Positions 54,657 through 63,157 of a DNA stretch of 64,000 bases are shown one piece after another; the stretch's first letter is position 1; each line of letters starts with the position of its first letter. Below the pieces are notes generated by a model. It did no database searches and was not told the origin of the DNA. It was given only the letters and a program-made list of their open reading frames with translations. Position numbers and translations under genes: made by a program. The stretch is from Anaerobacillus alkaliphilus. Its GTDB lineage: Bacteria > Bacillota > Bacilli > Bacillales > Anaerobacillaceae. The stretch covers positions 62,001 through 126,000 of the forward strand of contig NZ_QOUX01000023.1 of assembly GCF_004116265.1 (NCBI RefSeq). Reading direction: 5' to 3'.

Positions 54657-55830
54657 ATTTTAATGTATTAATAAAGCGGTCAATCCTTGTCACCGCTTCT
54701 TTTAGATTATCTAGAGAGGTAGCATAGGAACAACGAATATGTCCTTCACCACCGCTTCCAAAAACATGGCCAGGTACAACAGCTACTCGCTCTGTTAATA
54801 ACAACTGTTCAGCAAATTGATCTGATGTAAGACCTGTATTTTTTATTGACGGAAAAGCATAAAATGCCCCTCCTGGTACATGGCATGGTAGTCCAATCTC
54901 ATCGAATGATTTCACAAAGTAGTTGCGCCTTTGTTTATAGCTCTGCACCATCTTTCCAACATCGTCCATGCCATTCTGAAGTGCTTCAATTGCAGCATGT
55001 TGTGCCATCGTGGAAGCACACATCATTGTGTATTGATGGATCTTTAACATGGCACTTGTTATATCACTCGGGGCAATTACAAACCCTAAGCGCCAACCAG
55101 TCATCGCAAATGCTTTAGAAAAACCAGAAATAATAATCGTCCTTTCCCTCATTCCTGGAATGTTTGCAATGCTAGCATGGTTGCCATCGTACGTCATTTC
55201 CGCATAAATCTCATCAGATATAACAAGTAAATCATACTCTTCTACAATCTTTGCAATTGCCTCAAGCTCATCATAATTCATGGTAGATCCTGTTGGATTG
55301 TTTGGAAAACTTACCATGATTGCTTTTGTCATTGGTGTAATGGCTGCTCTAAGCTGCTCTGGCATTAGGCGAAAATTGGCTTCAACAGATGTTCCAACTG
55401 AAACAGGCTTGCCCCCGGCTAACGTCACTAAAGGAGCATATGAAACGAACGTCGGCTCAACCACAATCACTTCATCACCTGGGTCTACTATGGCTCGTAA
55501 AGCTATATCTAATGCTTCACTGGCCCCAACTGTCACGATGATTTCATTTTTTGGATCATACGGTAGCTGAAATTGTTTTTTCAGATAGTTAGAAATTTCA
55601 ACCCTTAGTTCTAACATCCCTGCATTCGCAGTATACGCTGTATATCCTCGTTCTAATGACGATATACATGCCTCCCTGACACTCCACGGTGTGATAAAAT
55701 CTGGTTCACCTACCCCTAAGGATATAATGTTATCCATGGAAGAAGCTAAATCGAAAAATTTTCTGATTCCAGATGGCTGAATTTCGTTCACTAACTTTGA
55801 CGTTCTAATTCCCTTTGTCCTAGGTGTCAT
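54655..55830 (-). CDS. alaT: PLP-dependent aminotransferase class I/II (AlaT/PatA-like)
   Basis: 391 aa. VGEPDFITPWSVREACISSL, VSFPNNPTGSTMNYDEL and the PLP-lysine motif SGFSKAFAMTGWRLGF place it in the aspartate-aminotransferase fold. In B. subtilis alaT (yugH) encodes an alanine transaminase controlled by the adjacent Lrp-type AlaR. The same pairing with a 4-bp overlap is seen here. Substrate is taken from synteny. Confidence 0.9.
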   Translation of the reverse strand: MTPRTKGIRTSKLVNEIQPSGIRKFFDLASSMDNIISLGVGEPDFITPWSVREACISSLERGYTAYTANAGMLELRVEISNYLKKQFQLPYDPKNEIIVTVGASEALDIALRAIVDPGDEVIVVEPTFVSYAPLVTLAGGKPVSVGTSVEANFRLMPEQLRAAITPMTKAIMVSFPNNPTGSTMNYDELEAIAKIVEEYDLLVISDEIYAEMTYDGNHASIANIPGMRERTIIISGFSKAFAMTGWRLGFVIAPSDITSAMLKIHQYTMMCASTMAQHAAIEALQNGMDDVGKMVQSYKQRRNYFVKSFDEIGLPCHVPGGAFYAFPSIKNTGLTSDQFAEQLLLTERVAVVPGHVFGSGGEGHIRCSYATSLDNLKEAVTRIDRFINTLK

Positions 55831-56321
55831 GGTGTAATCACAATCCTCTGATCTTCCTCGCCGTCACTAAAAACAACTCCATCGTGCTTATACTTTTTTA
55901 ATTGAAAATGTGTCGTTGTAGAGAGAACTGAGTCAATCGTTGATAGTTTTTGTGAAACAAATCTTGCTATCTCATTCATCGTTTTTCCTTCAATCACAAC
56001 AGATAAATCATACGCTCCTGACATAAGGTAAAGAGCTCTAACTTCAGGGAAACGATAAATCCGTTCAGCAACATCATCGAAACCTACCCCACGTTTAGGC
56101 GTCACTTTCACATCAATCATTGCAGTGACTGTTTCAGTTTCGGTAACTTTCGTCCAATCAATTACAGCGGAGTACCCGAGAATGACCTTTTGTTCTTCTA
56201 GCTTTTTAATAATAGTTACCGTTTCCTCCTCGGATAAATCAACCATCTTTGCTAAGGTGTCCACTGCAATTCTTGAGTTTTCTTCAATTAACTGTAAGAT
56301 TTCTTTTTCTTTACTATCCAA
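55827..56321 (-). CDS. alaR: Lrp/AsnC-family regulator of alaT
   Basis: 164 aa. N-terminal helix-turn-helix (ILQLIEENSRIAVDTLAKMV, then DLSEEETVTIIKKLE) and C-terminal RAM/ligand domain (VTAMIDVKVTPKRGVGFDDV, ALYLMSGAYDLSVVIEGKTM). It overlaps alaT by 4 bp (ATGA) and would activate it, as in B. subtilis. Confidence 0.92.
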   Translation of the reverse strand: MDSKEKEILQLIEENSRIAVDTLAKMVDLSEEETVTIIKKLEEQKVILGYSAVIDWTKVTETETVTAMIDVKVTPKRGVGFDDVAERIYRFPEVRALYLMSGAYDLSVVIEGKTMNEIARFVSQKLSTIDSVLSTTTHFQLKKYKHDGVVFSDGEEDQRIVITP

Positions 56322-56499
56322 ACCAAATCCCCCTTCACTAAACGCTATGTTACTTTATTTAGAAAATGCCTTACTTAAAATCGCTCAAGATGTCTAAAAT
56401 AAATTTATGCAGATTATCATAACATAATTTCCGCTTAGTAAAAACGATAAATTTTTGTTAAATTCTGAACTTTTTTAGATGAATTGATAGGAGAGCTTA

Positions 56500-57060
56500 A
56501 TGATTAGTAACCCTTTAGTAGACAAAAAAGCACTAATAATTATTGACATGATTAATCAGTTCGATTTTCAACATGGTGAAGAACTATATAGGCACACAGT
56601 TCCTGCCGCCAAAAAAATCTATGAGTTAAAAACACGCGCAAAAGAAGTGAGTATCCCTGTTATCTATGTAAATGATAATTTTAAAAATTGGCAAGGTGAC
56701 TTTCAAGATTTGGTGAATGCATGTCTGAACGAAAGCAAACTCGGTCGGGATATCGTTGAATTAATTAAGCCTGAAGAGGGCGACTACCATATCCTCAAAC
56801 CTTCGTATTCTGGATTTTATGCTACTCCCCTTCACATACTGCTAGAACATCTTAACGTAACTTCCTTAATTATCACTGGTATTGCCGGGAATATGTGTGT
56901 TCAGTTTACAGCAAATGATGCGTTTATGTTAAGGTATCAACTATTTGTTCCTTCTGATTGTGTTGCCTCGCAAACTGAGCGTGCAAACATACAGGCATTA
57001 GAGCAAATGAAAGAGATCTTAAGGGCAAATACCTGTTTATCCGATACAATAAATTTATAA
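56500..57060 (+). CDS. Isochorismatase-like cysteine hydrolase
   Basis: 186 aa. Catalytic triad of the family: Asp in ALIIIDMINQF, Lys in HILKPSYSGF, Cys in GIAGNMCVQFTANDAF. Family members hydrolyse amides such as nicotinamide or other C-N bonds; substrate unknown. Single gene divergent from alaRT. A MITE starts at the base after its TAA stop. Confidence 0.92.
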   Translation: MISNPLVDKKALIIIDMINQFDFQHGEELYRHTVPAAKKIYELKTRAKEVSIPVIYVNDNFKNWQGDFQDLVNACLNESKLGRDIVELIKPEEGDYHILKPSYSGFYATPLHILLEHLNVTSLIITGIAGNMCVQFTANDAFMLRYQLFVPSDCVASQTERANIQALEQMKEILRANTCLSDTINL

Positions 57061-57229
57061 GGCTCTTTTCGTAAACATTGTGGCTTTTTTATCCTAATAT
57101 AATCGGAAAAATACCCTAGATGAAGATATCAGCCAATAAATTATGTAAGAAAAGAGCAGTGCTTACTAAATTAGTAGTAAGTTCTTAGTAATTTTAAGCA
57201 ACAAACTTTGCGAAAACAGCCTTTTATAA
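57053..57229 (+). mobile_element. MITE-like element copy F (161 bp) with near-perfect target duplication
   Basis: The element spans 57061-57221. It is flanked by ATTTATAA (57053-57060) and TTTTATAA (57222-57229), 7 of 8 matching. The left duplication ends with the isochorismatase stop codon. Confidence 0.9.
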
Positions 57230-57249
57230 AAATGAAAGCATTTACACCC

Positions 57250-57346
57250 TTGGCATATCAACGAATTTCTACTATAATAATAGTGTAAAAAGGTTTATGT
57301 TTAATAAATATTAAACATGACTGCTATACACCTTCCTAGTGTATAG
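57250..57346 (+). promoter_or_regulatory. Orphan promoter with palindrome and hairpin
   Basis: TTGGCA (57250-57255), 17 nt, TATAAT (57273-57278) make a good sigma-A promoter on the + strand. Downstream is a 22-bp dyad (57297-57318) with arms ATGTTTAATA and TATTAAACAT, then a CTATACAC/GTGTATAG hairpin (57324-57346). No + strand gene follows. A short regulatory RNA or a relic promoter are both possible. Confidence 0.45.
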
Positions 57347-57384
57347 AAAAACCCCAAGGAATTCGTGGTTCCTTGAGGTTTGAT
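57347..57384 (-). terminator. Terminator of fixABCX
   Basis: AACCCCAAGGAA pairs with TTCCTTGAGGTT with one mismatch, with a T run (GGTTTTTCTA) on the minus strand. Confidence 0.85.
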
Positions 57385-57416
57385 ATGATTGTTTACAATC
57401 AATTTTGCCATATCCA

Positions 57417-57698
57417 TTAGGCTAAGCGGAAAACAATGCCGTGACCGCCTTTTGGATACTCCCATTTTATATTATCGTTTGGACATCCAATGCGACAGCT
57501 TCCACATTCATGACAGCCCTCGTATCCAACAAACATTCTGTCACCTTCCCACTTATATACATCACCAGGGCAAAAGCGCGTACAAAGTAGTTCTTCGCAT
57601 TTTGTTGCACATACTTCATGGTTTAAAATCGTCAGATGTGATTTCTTATCTGCTTTGTAGCGGACGAGATACTGCTTTTCTTCGATTGTCTTTGCCAT
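57417..57698 (-). CDS. fixX: FixX-like ferredoxin
   Basis: 93 aa. Two cysteine clusters, CATKCEELLCTRFCP and CHECGSCRIGCP, are suited to [4Fe-4S] binding, with C-terminal KWEYPKGGHGI typical of FixX. It carries electrons within the FixABCX complex to the quinone branch. The ATG (57696-57698) overlaps the fixC stop as TAATG; the longer in-frame TTG is not preceded by a site. Confidence 0.92.
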   Translation of the reverse strand: MAKTIEEKQYLVRYKADKKSHLTILNHEVCATKCEELLCTRFCPGDVYKWEGDRMFVGYEGCHECGSCRIGCPNDNIKWEYPKGGHGIVFRLA

Positions 57699-58993
57699 TA
57701 TTTCATCACCTTCCAAGCACGATATAGATCTTGAGCAACACCAAACTTACCTCTGCCAGCTGTGAAGGATTGCATAATCTTTGCTTGTTTTTCCCGCTTA
57801 GGTGTACCGTCAATTGTAAAAAATTGACTTGCTGCGCGATTCATTAATGGAATGTATTCATTTAAATATTGCGGATGCGATTCAAACGTGTGAGTTAAGT
57901 CTTTATACTTCTTCAGGTCTTTACCTATGAAACTATCAAAAATACTTGTTCTGTACGAATCCAAGCCCTTCTCAGAAAAATCATTATTTGCCTTCGCTTG
58001 GATAATTGCTTCCGCAGCCATTTTCCCTGATGCCATCGCCATATTCGAACCTTCACGATGGATGGCATTTACAAGCTGAGCTGCGTCACCAATAACGACT
58101 ACACCATTTCCAGTAAGCTTAGGAATTGCATAATATCCACCTTCAGGAATTAAATGTGCTAAATATTCTGCTGGCTCCCCATCATGAATATAAGGGCGAA
58201 TCATTGGATGATTTTTTACGTATTCTAACAACTCGTATGGCTTAACTTTCGAGCGGATCATACCGGATAAAGTTGTACCAACACCAATGTTAATACTATC
58301 TTTATTCGTATACATAAATGCTGTTCCTAATTGTCCTTGGGTTGCGTCTCCAAAGATTTCAACCGAACAACCTTCATTTCCTTCTAAACCAAAGCGGTCA
58401 TTGATCTTTCCTTTAGGCATATTTAATACTTCCATCGCACAAAGGGCAACCTGATCTGGCTTAAATTCCTTGTGAAAGCCAAGCGATTTGGCAAGTAGAG
58501 AGTTTACACCATCTGCCAATACAACGACATCAGCATAGATATCTCCATCTGGTCGATCCGTGCGAACACCGATGACTTTTCCGTTTTCTTGAATGCACTC
58601 TAAAACAACTGTCTCATTTATTAATAAAGCACCTTGTTCCACCGCTTTTTTCGCGAACCATTGGTCAAATTGCGCTCGTAACACCGTAAAGTTATTGAAA
58701 GGCTCCTGAGCCCATTCTTTCCCCTTGTACCCCATTGACATCATTGATTCTTTTTCTAAAAACCAAAAACGTTGTTCAACAACTGGCCGCTCAATCGGTG
58801 CTTCTTTCCAAAATTCAGGAACGATATCTTCGGTTTGTTTACGGTAAAGAATTCCACCCATAACATTCTTTGAACCAGGGTATTCTCCACGTTCAATTAA
58901 CAATACTTTTAAGCCATTTTTCGCACAGACATTAGCACAAGCTGCACCTGCTGGCCCTGCTCCTACGACGATTACATCAAATTTCTCAGGCAT
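57698..58993 (-). CDS. fixC: FixC-like electron-transfer flavoprotein:quinone oxidoreductase
   Basis: 431 aa. N-terminal FAD site FDVIVVGAGPAGAACANVCA, family stretch GSKNVMGGILYRKQTEDI, and FAD-binding VVIGDAAQLVNAIHREGSNMA. It passes electrons from FixAB to menaquinone at the membrane. Start: the ATG at 58993 has GGAGGTG 9 nt upstream, inside the end of fixB; the two genes overlap by 8 nt. Confidence 0.93.
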   Translation of the reverse strand: MPEKFDVIVVGAGPAGAACANVCAKNGLKVLLIERGEYPGSKNVMGGILYRKQTEDIVPEFWKEAPIERPVVEQRFWFLEKESMMSMGYKGKEWAQEPFNNFTVLRAQFDQWFAKKAVEQGALLINETVVLECIQENGKVIGVRTDRPDGDIYADVVVLADGVNSLLAKSLGFHKEFKPDQVALCAMEVLNMPKGKINDRFGLEGNEGCSVEIFGDATQGQLGTAFMYTNKDSINIGVGTTLSGMIRSKVKPYELLEYVKNHPMIRPYIHDGEPAEYLAHLIPEGGYYAIPKLTGNGVVVIGDAAQLVNAIHREGSNMAMASGKMAAEAIIQAKANNDFSEKGLDSYRTSIFDSFIGKDLKKYKDLTHTFESHPQYLNEYIPLMNRAASQFFTIDGTPKREKQAKIMQSFTAGRGKFGVAQDLYRAWKVMK

Positions 58994-60017
58994 GGACTGT
59001 GACACCTCCAACTTCTTTTAATGCAGCGCGAAATTCTTCAGTTAACATTGGTACAATTTCAAATAAATCACCAACAATACCATAATGAGCGGCATTAAAA
59101 ATTTGTGCTTCCGGATCATTATTTATCGCAATAATCGTCTCAGAGTTGTTCATTCCAACCACATGCTGAACGGCCCCTGAAATTCCAATGGCAAAATATA
59201 ACTTGGGCGTAACGGTTTCTCCTGTTTGCCCGACTTGGTGTGCATGACCAATTAATCCAGCTTCAACAACATCACGACTTGCCCCTACCGTAGCATGTAG
59301 AACGTCTGCTAAATCACACACAAGTTTAAAGCCATTTGCATCTTTCACACCTTTTCCTGCGGCAACGATAATTTCAGCATCAGCGAGGTTTACTTTTTTA
59401 CTCGTATCACGAACAATTTGTAATACCTTAGTCCGTAAGTCTTCTTCTTTTACACTAATCGTTTCTTCTATTACCTCACCTGTTCGACCTGGTTGTGGTT
59501 CTAAAGCCTTCATTACTTTCGAACGAACGGTAGCCATTTGCGGGCGGTGTTTCTTACAAAGAATTGTCGCCATAATGTTTCCACCAAACGCAGGGCGACT
59601 TGCTTCGAATAGGCGCTTATCAAGATCAATGTCTAGCATTGTAGTGTCTGCTGTTAGACCTGTCATAACTTCCGTAGCAACAGCACTAGCTAAATCCTTA
59701 CCGTTTGCGGTAGCCCCATACAGGAATATTTCTGGCTTATACTTACGGACTAGGTCCCCGACAGCCTTCATATAGGTTTCAGAGCGATACTGTTCTAGAA
59801 TCGGGTCGTCAATCATATAAACTTTGTCTGCACCATATTCAAATAATTGTGAGGGAATTTCGTTAACGTTGTGTCCTAATAAAACTCCACACAGATCAAC
59901 CTCTAATTTATCAGCCAACGCACGACCTGCTCCTAATAATTCTAGCGATACACCTACGACATTTCCTTCGATCTGCTCAATAAATACCCAGACACCTTTG
60001 TATTCTTCAATGTTCAT
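58986..60017 (-). CDS. fixB: FixB-like electron transfer flavoprotein alpha subunit
   Basis: 343 aa. N-terminal KGVWVFIEQIEGNVVGVSLE and the C-terminal FAD-binding domain (AGLIGHAHQVGQTGETVTPK, YFAIGISGAVQHVVGM, AINNDPEAQIFNAAHYGIVG). Forms the bifurcating heterodimer with FixA. The ATG lies 1 nt after the fixA stop, preceded by AAAGGTGG. Confidence 0.94.
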   Translation of the reverse strand: MNIEEYKGVWVFIEQIEGNVVGVSLELLGAGRALADKLEVDLCGVLLGHNVNEIPSQLFEYGADKVYMIDDPILEQYRSETYMKAVGDLVRKYKPEIFLYGATANGKDLASAVATEVMTGLTADTTMLDIDLDKRLFEASRPAFGGNIMATILCKKHRPQMATVRSKVMKALEPQPGRTGEVIEETISVKEEDLRTKVLQIVRDTSKKVNLADAEIIVAAGKGVKDANGFKLVCDLADVLHATVGASRDVVEAGLIGHAHQVGQTGETVTPKLYFAIGISGAVQHVVGMNNSETIIAINNDPEAQIFNAAHYGIVGDLFEIVPMLTEEFRAALKEVGGVTVHA

Positions 60018-60018
60018 C

Positions 60019-60843
60019 TCATCTTCCACCTTTCTGTTCAAATAGCTCACGTTTTTCAAGAACTATTAAAACAAGTTGCTTAACTTGTGATTTTGCATCG
60101 CCCTCTATACGCTTTGCTCCTTCACTCTTAGCTGGTGGCCACATTTTTCCTACAATCGTTGGTGATCCTTTCATTCCTAACTGACTCATATCCACATCGT
60201 CAAGGTCTTTAACAGCCCACACAGTCGGTTGATATCTTGCCGCTTTGATCATGTTTGGCAATGGAGAATAGGAAACTTCGTTAATCTCTTTTTCTACTGT
60301 TAGTAGACAAGGCATTTGTGACTCAATGATTTCATAGCCATTTTCAATTTTGCGACGAATTTCCACTTTGCTCTCGTTCAAATCTACTTTTTCAATTTGA
60401 AGAACATTTGTGATAGGTGGAATTGTCATACGTCTAGCAATCCCTGGTCCTACTTGACCTGTATCACCGTCGATGGCGTGTTTGCCACATAAGACTAAGG
60501 AGATCGGCTCGCTTTTTTGGATTTTTTCAATTGCTTTTGTTAATGCATAACTTGTTGCTAACGTATCAGCACCGGCAAATGATCGGTCAGAAATTAAGAC
60601 ACCTTCATCAGCACCAATTTCAATACACTTCTTAATGGCATTTACCGCTTGGGGAGGTCCCATTGAGAGAACGGTTACCTTCCCACCATGCTGGTCTCGT
60701 AACCTAACAGCTTCTTCTACAGCATGCGCATCGTACGGATTTAAGATTGCAGGTGCACTTGAACGATCAAGCGTGTTCGTTTTAGGGTTGACTTTGATAA
60801 TCTTTGTATCTGGTACTTGCTTAATACAAACGACTATATGCAT
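60019..60843 (-). CDS. fixA: FixA-like electron transfer flavoprotein beta subunit
   Basis: 274 aa. IVVCIKQVPDTKIIKVNPKT and LSMGPPQAVNAIKKCIEIGADEG are typical of ETF beta of the Fix branch; ALCGKHAIDGDTGQVGP-like region (VLCGKHAIDGDTGQVGPGIA) holds the cofactor. First gene of fixABCX. In diazotrophs and anaerobes the complex oxidises NADH and splits electrons between ferredoxin/flavodoxin and quinone; its role in a Bacillaceae without visible nif genes is open. AAGGAG precedes the ATG. Confidence 0.94.
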   Translation of the reverse strand: MHIVVCIKQVPDTKIIKVNPKTNTLDRSSAPAILNPYDAHAVEEAVRLRDQHGGKVTVLSMGPPQAVNAIKKCIEIGADEGVLISDRSFAGADTLATSYALTKAIEKIQKSEPISLVLCGKHAIDGDTGQVGPGIARRMTIPPITNVLQIEKVDLNESKVEIRRKIENGYEIIESQMPCLLTVEKEINEVSYSPLPNMIKAARYQPTVWAVKDLDDVDMSQLGMKGSPTIVGKMWPPAKSEGAKRIEGDAKSQVKQLVLIVLEKRELFEQKGGR

Positions 60844-61217
60844 TGCTCACACTCCTTACGTGTACTAACCTTATTTAGTTTTTAACATTTTGGAAGTCGA
60901 TAAAACCAATGAAACTCGCTACTATCAATCTTGTACTTCTTGATCGTACGAATTGTGCGGAAAGTAAGTTCAATACTTCACTTACTTTTTCATGTTGAAG
61001 AAAGTTGATGGTGTAACATATCACTCTGAAGAGTTGCAGTAGTTGAATGATGAGGATTTCTGGATTTCTGGAGTTGTTGACCTCCTCCCAATTTACAAAA
61101 GTATTTTACAAGTTAGGTAATAAACCATTTGTACTAACAATCGCTACTATTCTAGTAAGTGCAAAAAAGTACCGAATATTTGTTTTTTTACACAGCAGGA
61201 ACAAGTAATTACATTTT

Positions 61218-61231
61218 TGTAAGCGATTACT
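61218..61231. promoter_or_regulatory. cre site (CcpA) upstream of fixABCX
   Basis: TGTAAGCGATTACT matches the cre consensus TGWAANCGNTNWCA at 13 of 14 positions. It lies about 375 bp upstream of fixA and 270 bp past the luxS stop, so fixABCX is the likely target. This predicts repression by glucose-type carbon sources. Confidence 0.65.
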
Positions 61232-61457
61232 TAGTTTATTTATATCAAATATATCGCTCTCCAACAACCATAATTTGTTTAGTTTTCCAGTACAGCATAA
61301 GTATTATTACTTTCTAAATAATAATCTTTTTTAAAGTTACAATACAAAAAAGCCTTACAACTAGCATTTAAATCTTCAATAATGTTATAGATTATTTTAT
61401 TAATATACCTTTTGAAATTTTGAACATTTTGTTCACTTTTTCATATTTACCCATAAA

Positions 61458-61490
61458 AAAAGTAGTAAGGTTACCCCCTACCACTTCCAT
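61458..61490 (-). terminator. Terminator of luxS
   Basis: AGTAGTAAGG pairs imperfectly with CCTACCACT, and the minus-strand tail is TTTTTTTATGGG. Confidence 0.7.
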
Positions 61491-61497
61491 AAAAAAA

Positions 61498-61968
61498 TTA
61501 AAAGACTGTTCTTAATGTTTCCTTATCATGATTTAACCAATGTTTCATTAAACGCTTTGCCCCATCAAGATCATGGAGTTTTGCCTGCCCACACTCTTTT
61601 TCTGTGGCAGCTGGAACTACTTCAATTTCTAGACTATATGTTAACGCAGCTTCCATAACATCAATGACTTCATCAACGGAGGGGTTTCCACTAACAATTA
61701 AATAATAACCAGTTTGACACCCCATTGGTGACACATCAATTACATCAAAATGGTCATACTTTTCTGTAAATCTACGAATATTAATTGCTAGTAAGTGTTC
61801 TAACGTATGAATGACGTCTGGTTTCATCGCTTGTTTATTTGGTTGACAAAAACGAATGTCAAACTTGTTGACTACACCGTCAGTGCCTACATTATGGGTT
61901 CCACAATGACGAACATAAGGTGCTTTTACAAGATTATGATCTAACTCAAAGCTTTCTACGGATGGCAT
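61498..61968 (-). CDS. luxS: S-ribosylhomocysteine lyase (autoinducer-2 synthesis)
   Basis: 156 aa. It cleaves S-ribosylhomocysteine to homocysteine and the AI-2 precursor DPD. Metal site HTLEH (His54, His58) with a Cys near residue 125 ([15 protein letters not shown]), and catalytic Cys in [10 protein letters not shown]. The start [11 protein letters not shown] is the family start, so the ATG at 61968 is preferred over GTG/ATG 2-3 codons upstream. No pfs or metK is adjacent. Confidence 0.97.
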   Translation of the reverse strand: MPSVESFELDHNLVKAPYVRHCGTHNVGTDGVVNKFDIRFCQPNKQAMKPDVIHTLEHLLAINIRRFTEKYDHFDVIDVSPMGCQTGYYLIVSGNPSVDEVIDVMEAALTYSLEIEVVPAATEKECGQAKLHDLDGAKRLMKHWLNHDKETLRTVF

Positions 61969-62059
61969 TAACATCACTTCCCTCTTAATTTATCACGTTA
62001 ATAATTTACTATTATAAAGCAGAAAAGTGGATTTGTCTAAATAAACAGAAATTTTAATA

Positions 62060-62086
62060 AAGGACAATTTTAATAAATCGTCCTCT
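62060..62086 (-). terminator. Weak terminator after the ABC/DUF3006 unit
   Basis: AGGACAATTTT pairs with the AAATCGTCCT region, with TTTATTAAAATTT following on the minus strand. Confidence 0.55.
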
Positions 62087-62094
62087 TATCTCAA

Positions 62095-62352
62095 TTAACG
62101 CTTAAAATTACTCTTTTTTCGTGATCTTAATACATTTAGTTTATCGTTTATTCTCTCATGCTCACTCGTTGTTTCATCCTCAAGAATAACGATTTTTGTA
62201 ATTTCCTCGTTTTCAAGTTCTAGTTGTACAATACTACCTTGTTTCGCGTTTGAAGGTAGACTTACCAATGGAACATTATATTCTTTCTCCTCATCTCCAA
62301 CAAGCAATACCGCCCACTTACCATCGACAATACGATCAATTACACCTTTCAA
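62095..62352 (-). CDS. DUF3006 small protein
   Basis: 85 aa. The opening GVIDRIVDGKWAVLLVGDEE with KEYNVPLVSLPS and VQLELENEEITKI is the DUF3006 beta-barrel pattern. Basic C-terminal tail (RSRKKSNFKR). Function unknown. In many Firmicutes DUF3006 genes are beside ComEC-like metallo-hydrolase genes; none is seen here. It follows the ABC-2 permease by about 25 nt. Confidence 0.85.
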   Translation of the reverse strand: MKGVIDRIVDGKWAVLLVGDEEKEYNVPLVSLPSNAKQGSIVQLELENEEITKIVILEDETTSEHERINDKLNVLRSRKKSNFKR

Positions 62353-62377
62353 TACTATACCTCCTTACAACCTATAC

Positions 62378-63157
62378 TTAACTAACCAGCTCTTTCTTTT
62401 TAAATAACTGAATTGATAATAGTAATAAAGCAACAATGAAACCAACTGTCACTACCAAGCTTACCCAAAAATACTCAGATCCATTTCCAGAAGTGATAAT
62501 GGCATTGCTATGTGTCGATAATCGAGCAGGACTCCAATACATATATTTCATTAAAAGGCTGGTGATGACTGAAAGTACCATAGTTGTTCCTAGTGTCAGA
62601 AATGCAATTGCACCAATACTCTTCATGATTGAGCTAAAGAATAACACCAATGTCATAATAAAAATTAACCATAGGGAATACACAACAGCACCAAGAAGCA
62701 TATCTCTTACTACAAATTCGCCCATTAGTATGTAGGTGTAGTAAGCAGAAAAGAGATAGCCTAGCAGAAAACTTGAAACCGCAAATGCGACAATACTTGC
62801 CCATTTCGCTGTAAGATAAGCCGTATATGAGACTGGTTTTACTAGGATCATAACAAATGATCCTGATATGCGCTCACTAGCAACAATACCCATTGTTGCT
62901 AATACTAAAATTAATATACCTATTTGTGAAAACTGTCCTAGCGTACCTACTAATACTTCTGATGCCGTAGGGACTGGGATTTCAAATACGGCTCCTTCTG
63001 GTAGGCCACCAAGGTTTTCAAGTATCTCTGGAAGATAATAGCTTGTTATCGGCTGTGTCATCCCTAAGATGATAAAGACTAAAGGAACCCATATCCATTT
63101 ATAATTTCTTAGCATTTCTTTTTGTTCTTTTGAAAATAGTAGTAACCACTGTCTCAT
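62378..63157 (-). CDS. ABC-2 type transporter permease
   Basis: 259 aa, six predicted membrane helices. FSKEQKEMLRNYKWIWVPLV start and MGIVASERISGSFVMILVKPVSYTAYLTAKW loop are typical of NatB/ABC-2 exporters. It overlaps the ATPase gene by 4 bp (ATGA). Substrate unknown. Confidence 0.9.
   Translation of the reverse strand: MRQWLLLFSKEQKEMLRNYKWIWVPLVFIILGMTQPITSYYLPEILENLGGLPEGAVFEIPVPTASEVLVGTLGQFSQIGILILVLATMGIVASERISGSFVMILVKPVSYTAYLTAKWASIVAFAVSSFLLGYLFSAYYTYILMGEFVVRDMLLGAVVYSLWLIFIMTLVLFFSSIMKSIGAIAFLTLGTTMVLSVITSLLMKYMYWSPARLSTHSNAIITSGNGSEYFWVSLVVTVGFIVALLLLSIQLFKKKELVS

Larger units (their letters stand above)
60844..61497. other. Long 5' intergenic region of fixABCX
   Basis: About 650 bp between luxS and fixA. 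It holds the luxS terminator at the right end and a cre site at 61218-61231. A minus-strand GGGAGGAGGT (61080-61089) is not followed by an ORF. The rest has no coding signal on either strand. Confidence 0.5.

Noticed and set aside
57389-57727. 112-codon + strand frame over fixX
   Set aside because: It is antisense to the two cysteine clusters of FixX, without a ribosome binding site; the promoter at 57250-57278 points toward it but the fix terminator intervenes.
61080-61160. Possible leader gene after GGGAGGAGGT upstream of fixA
   Set aside because: The frames after it close quickly or lack a start at proper spacing, and no hairpin pair typical of attenuation is visible.
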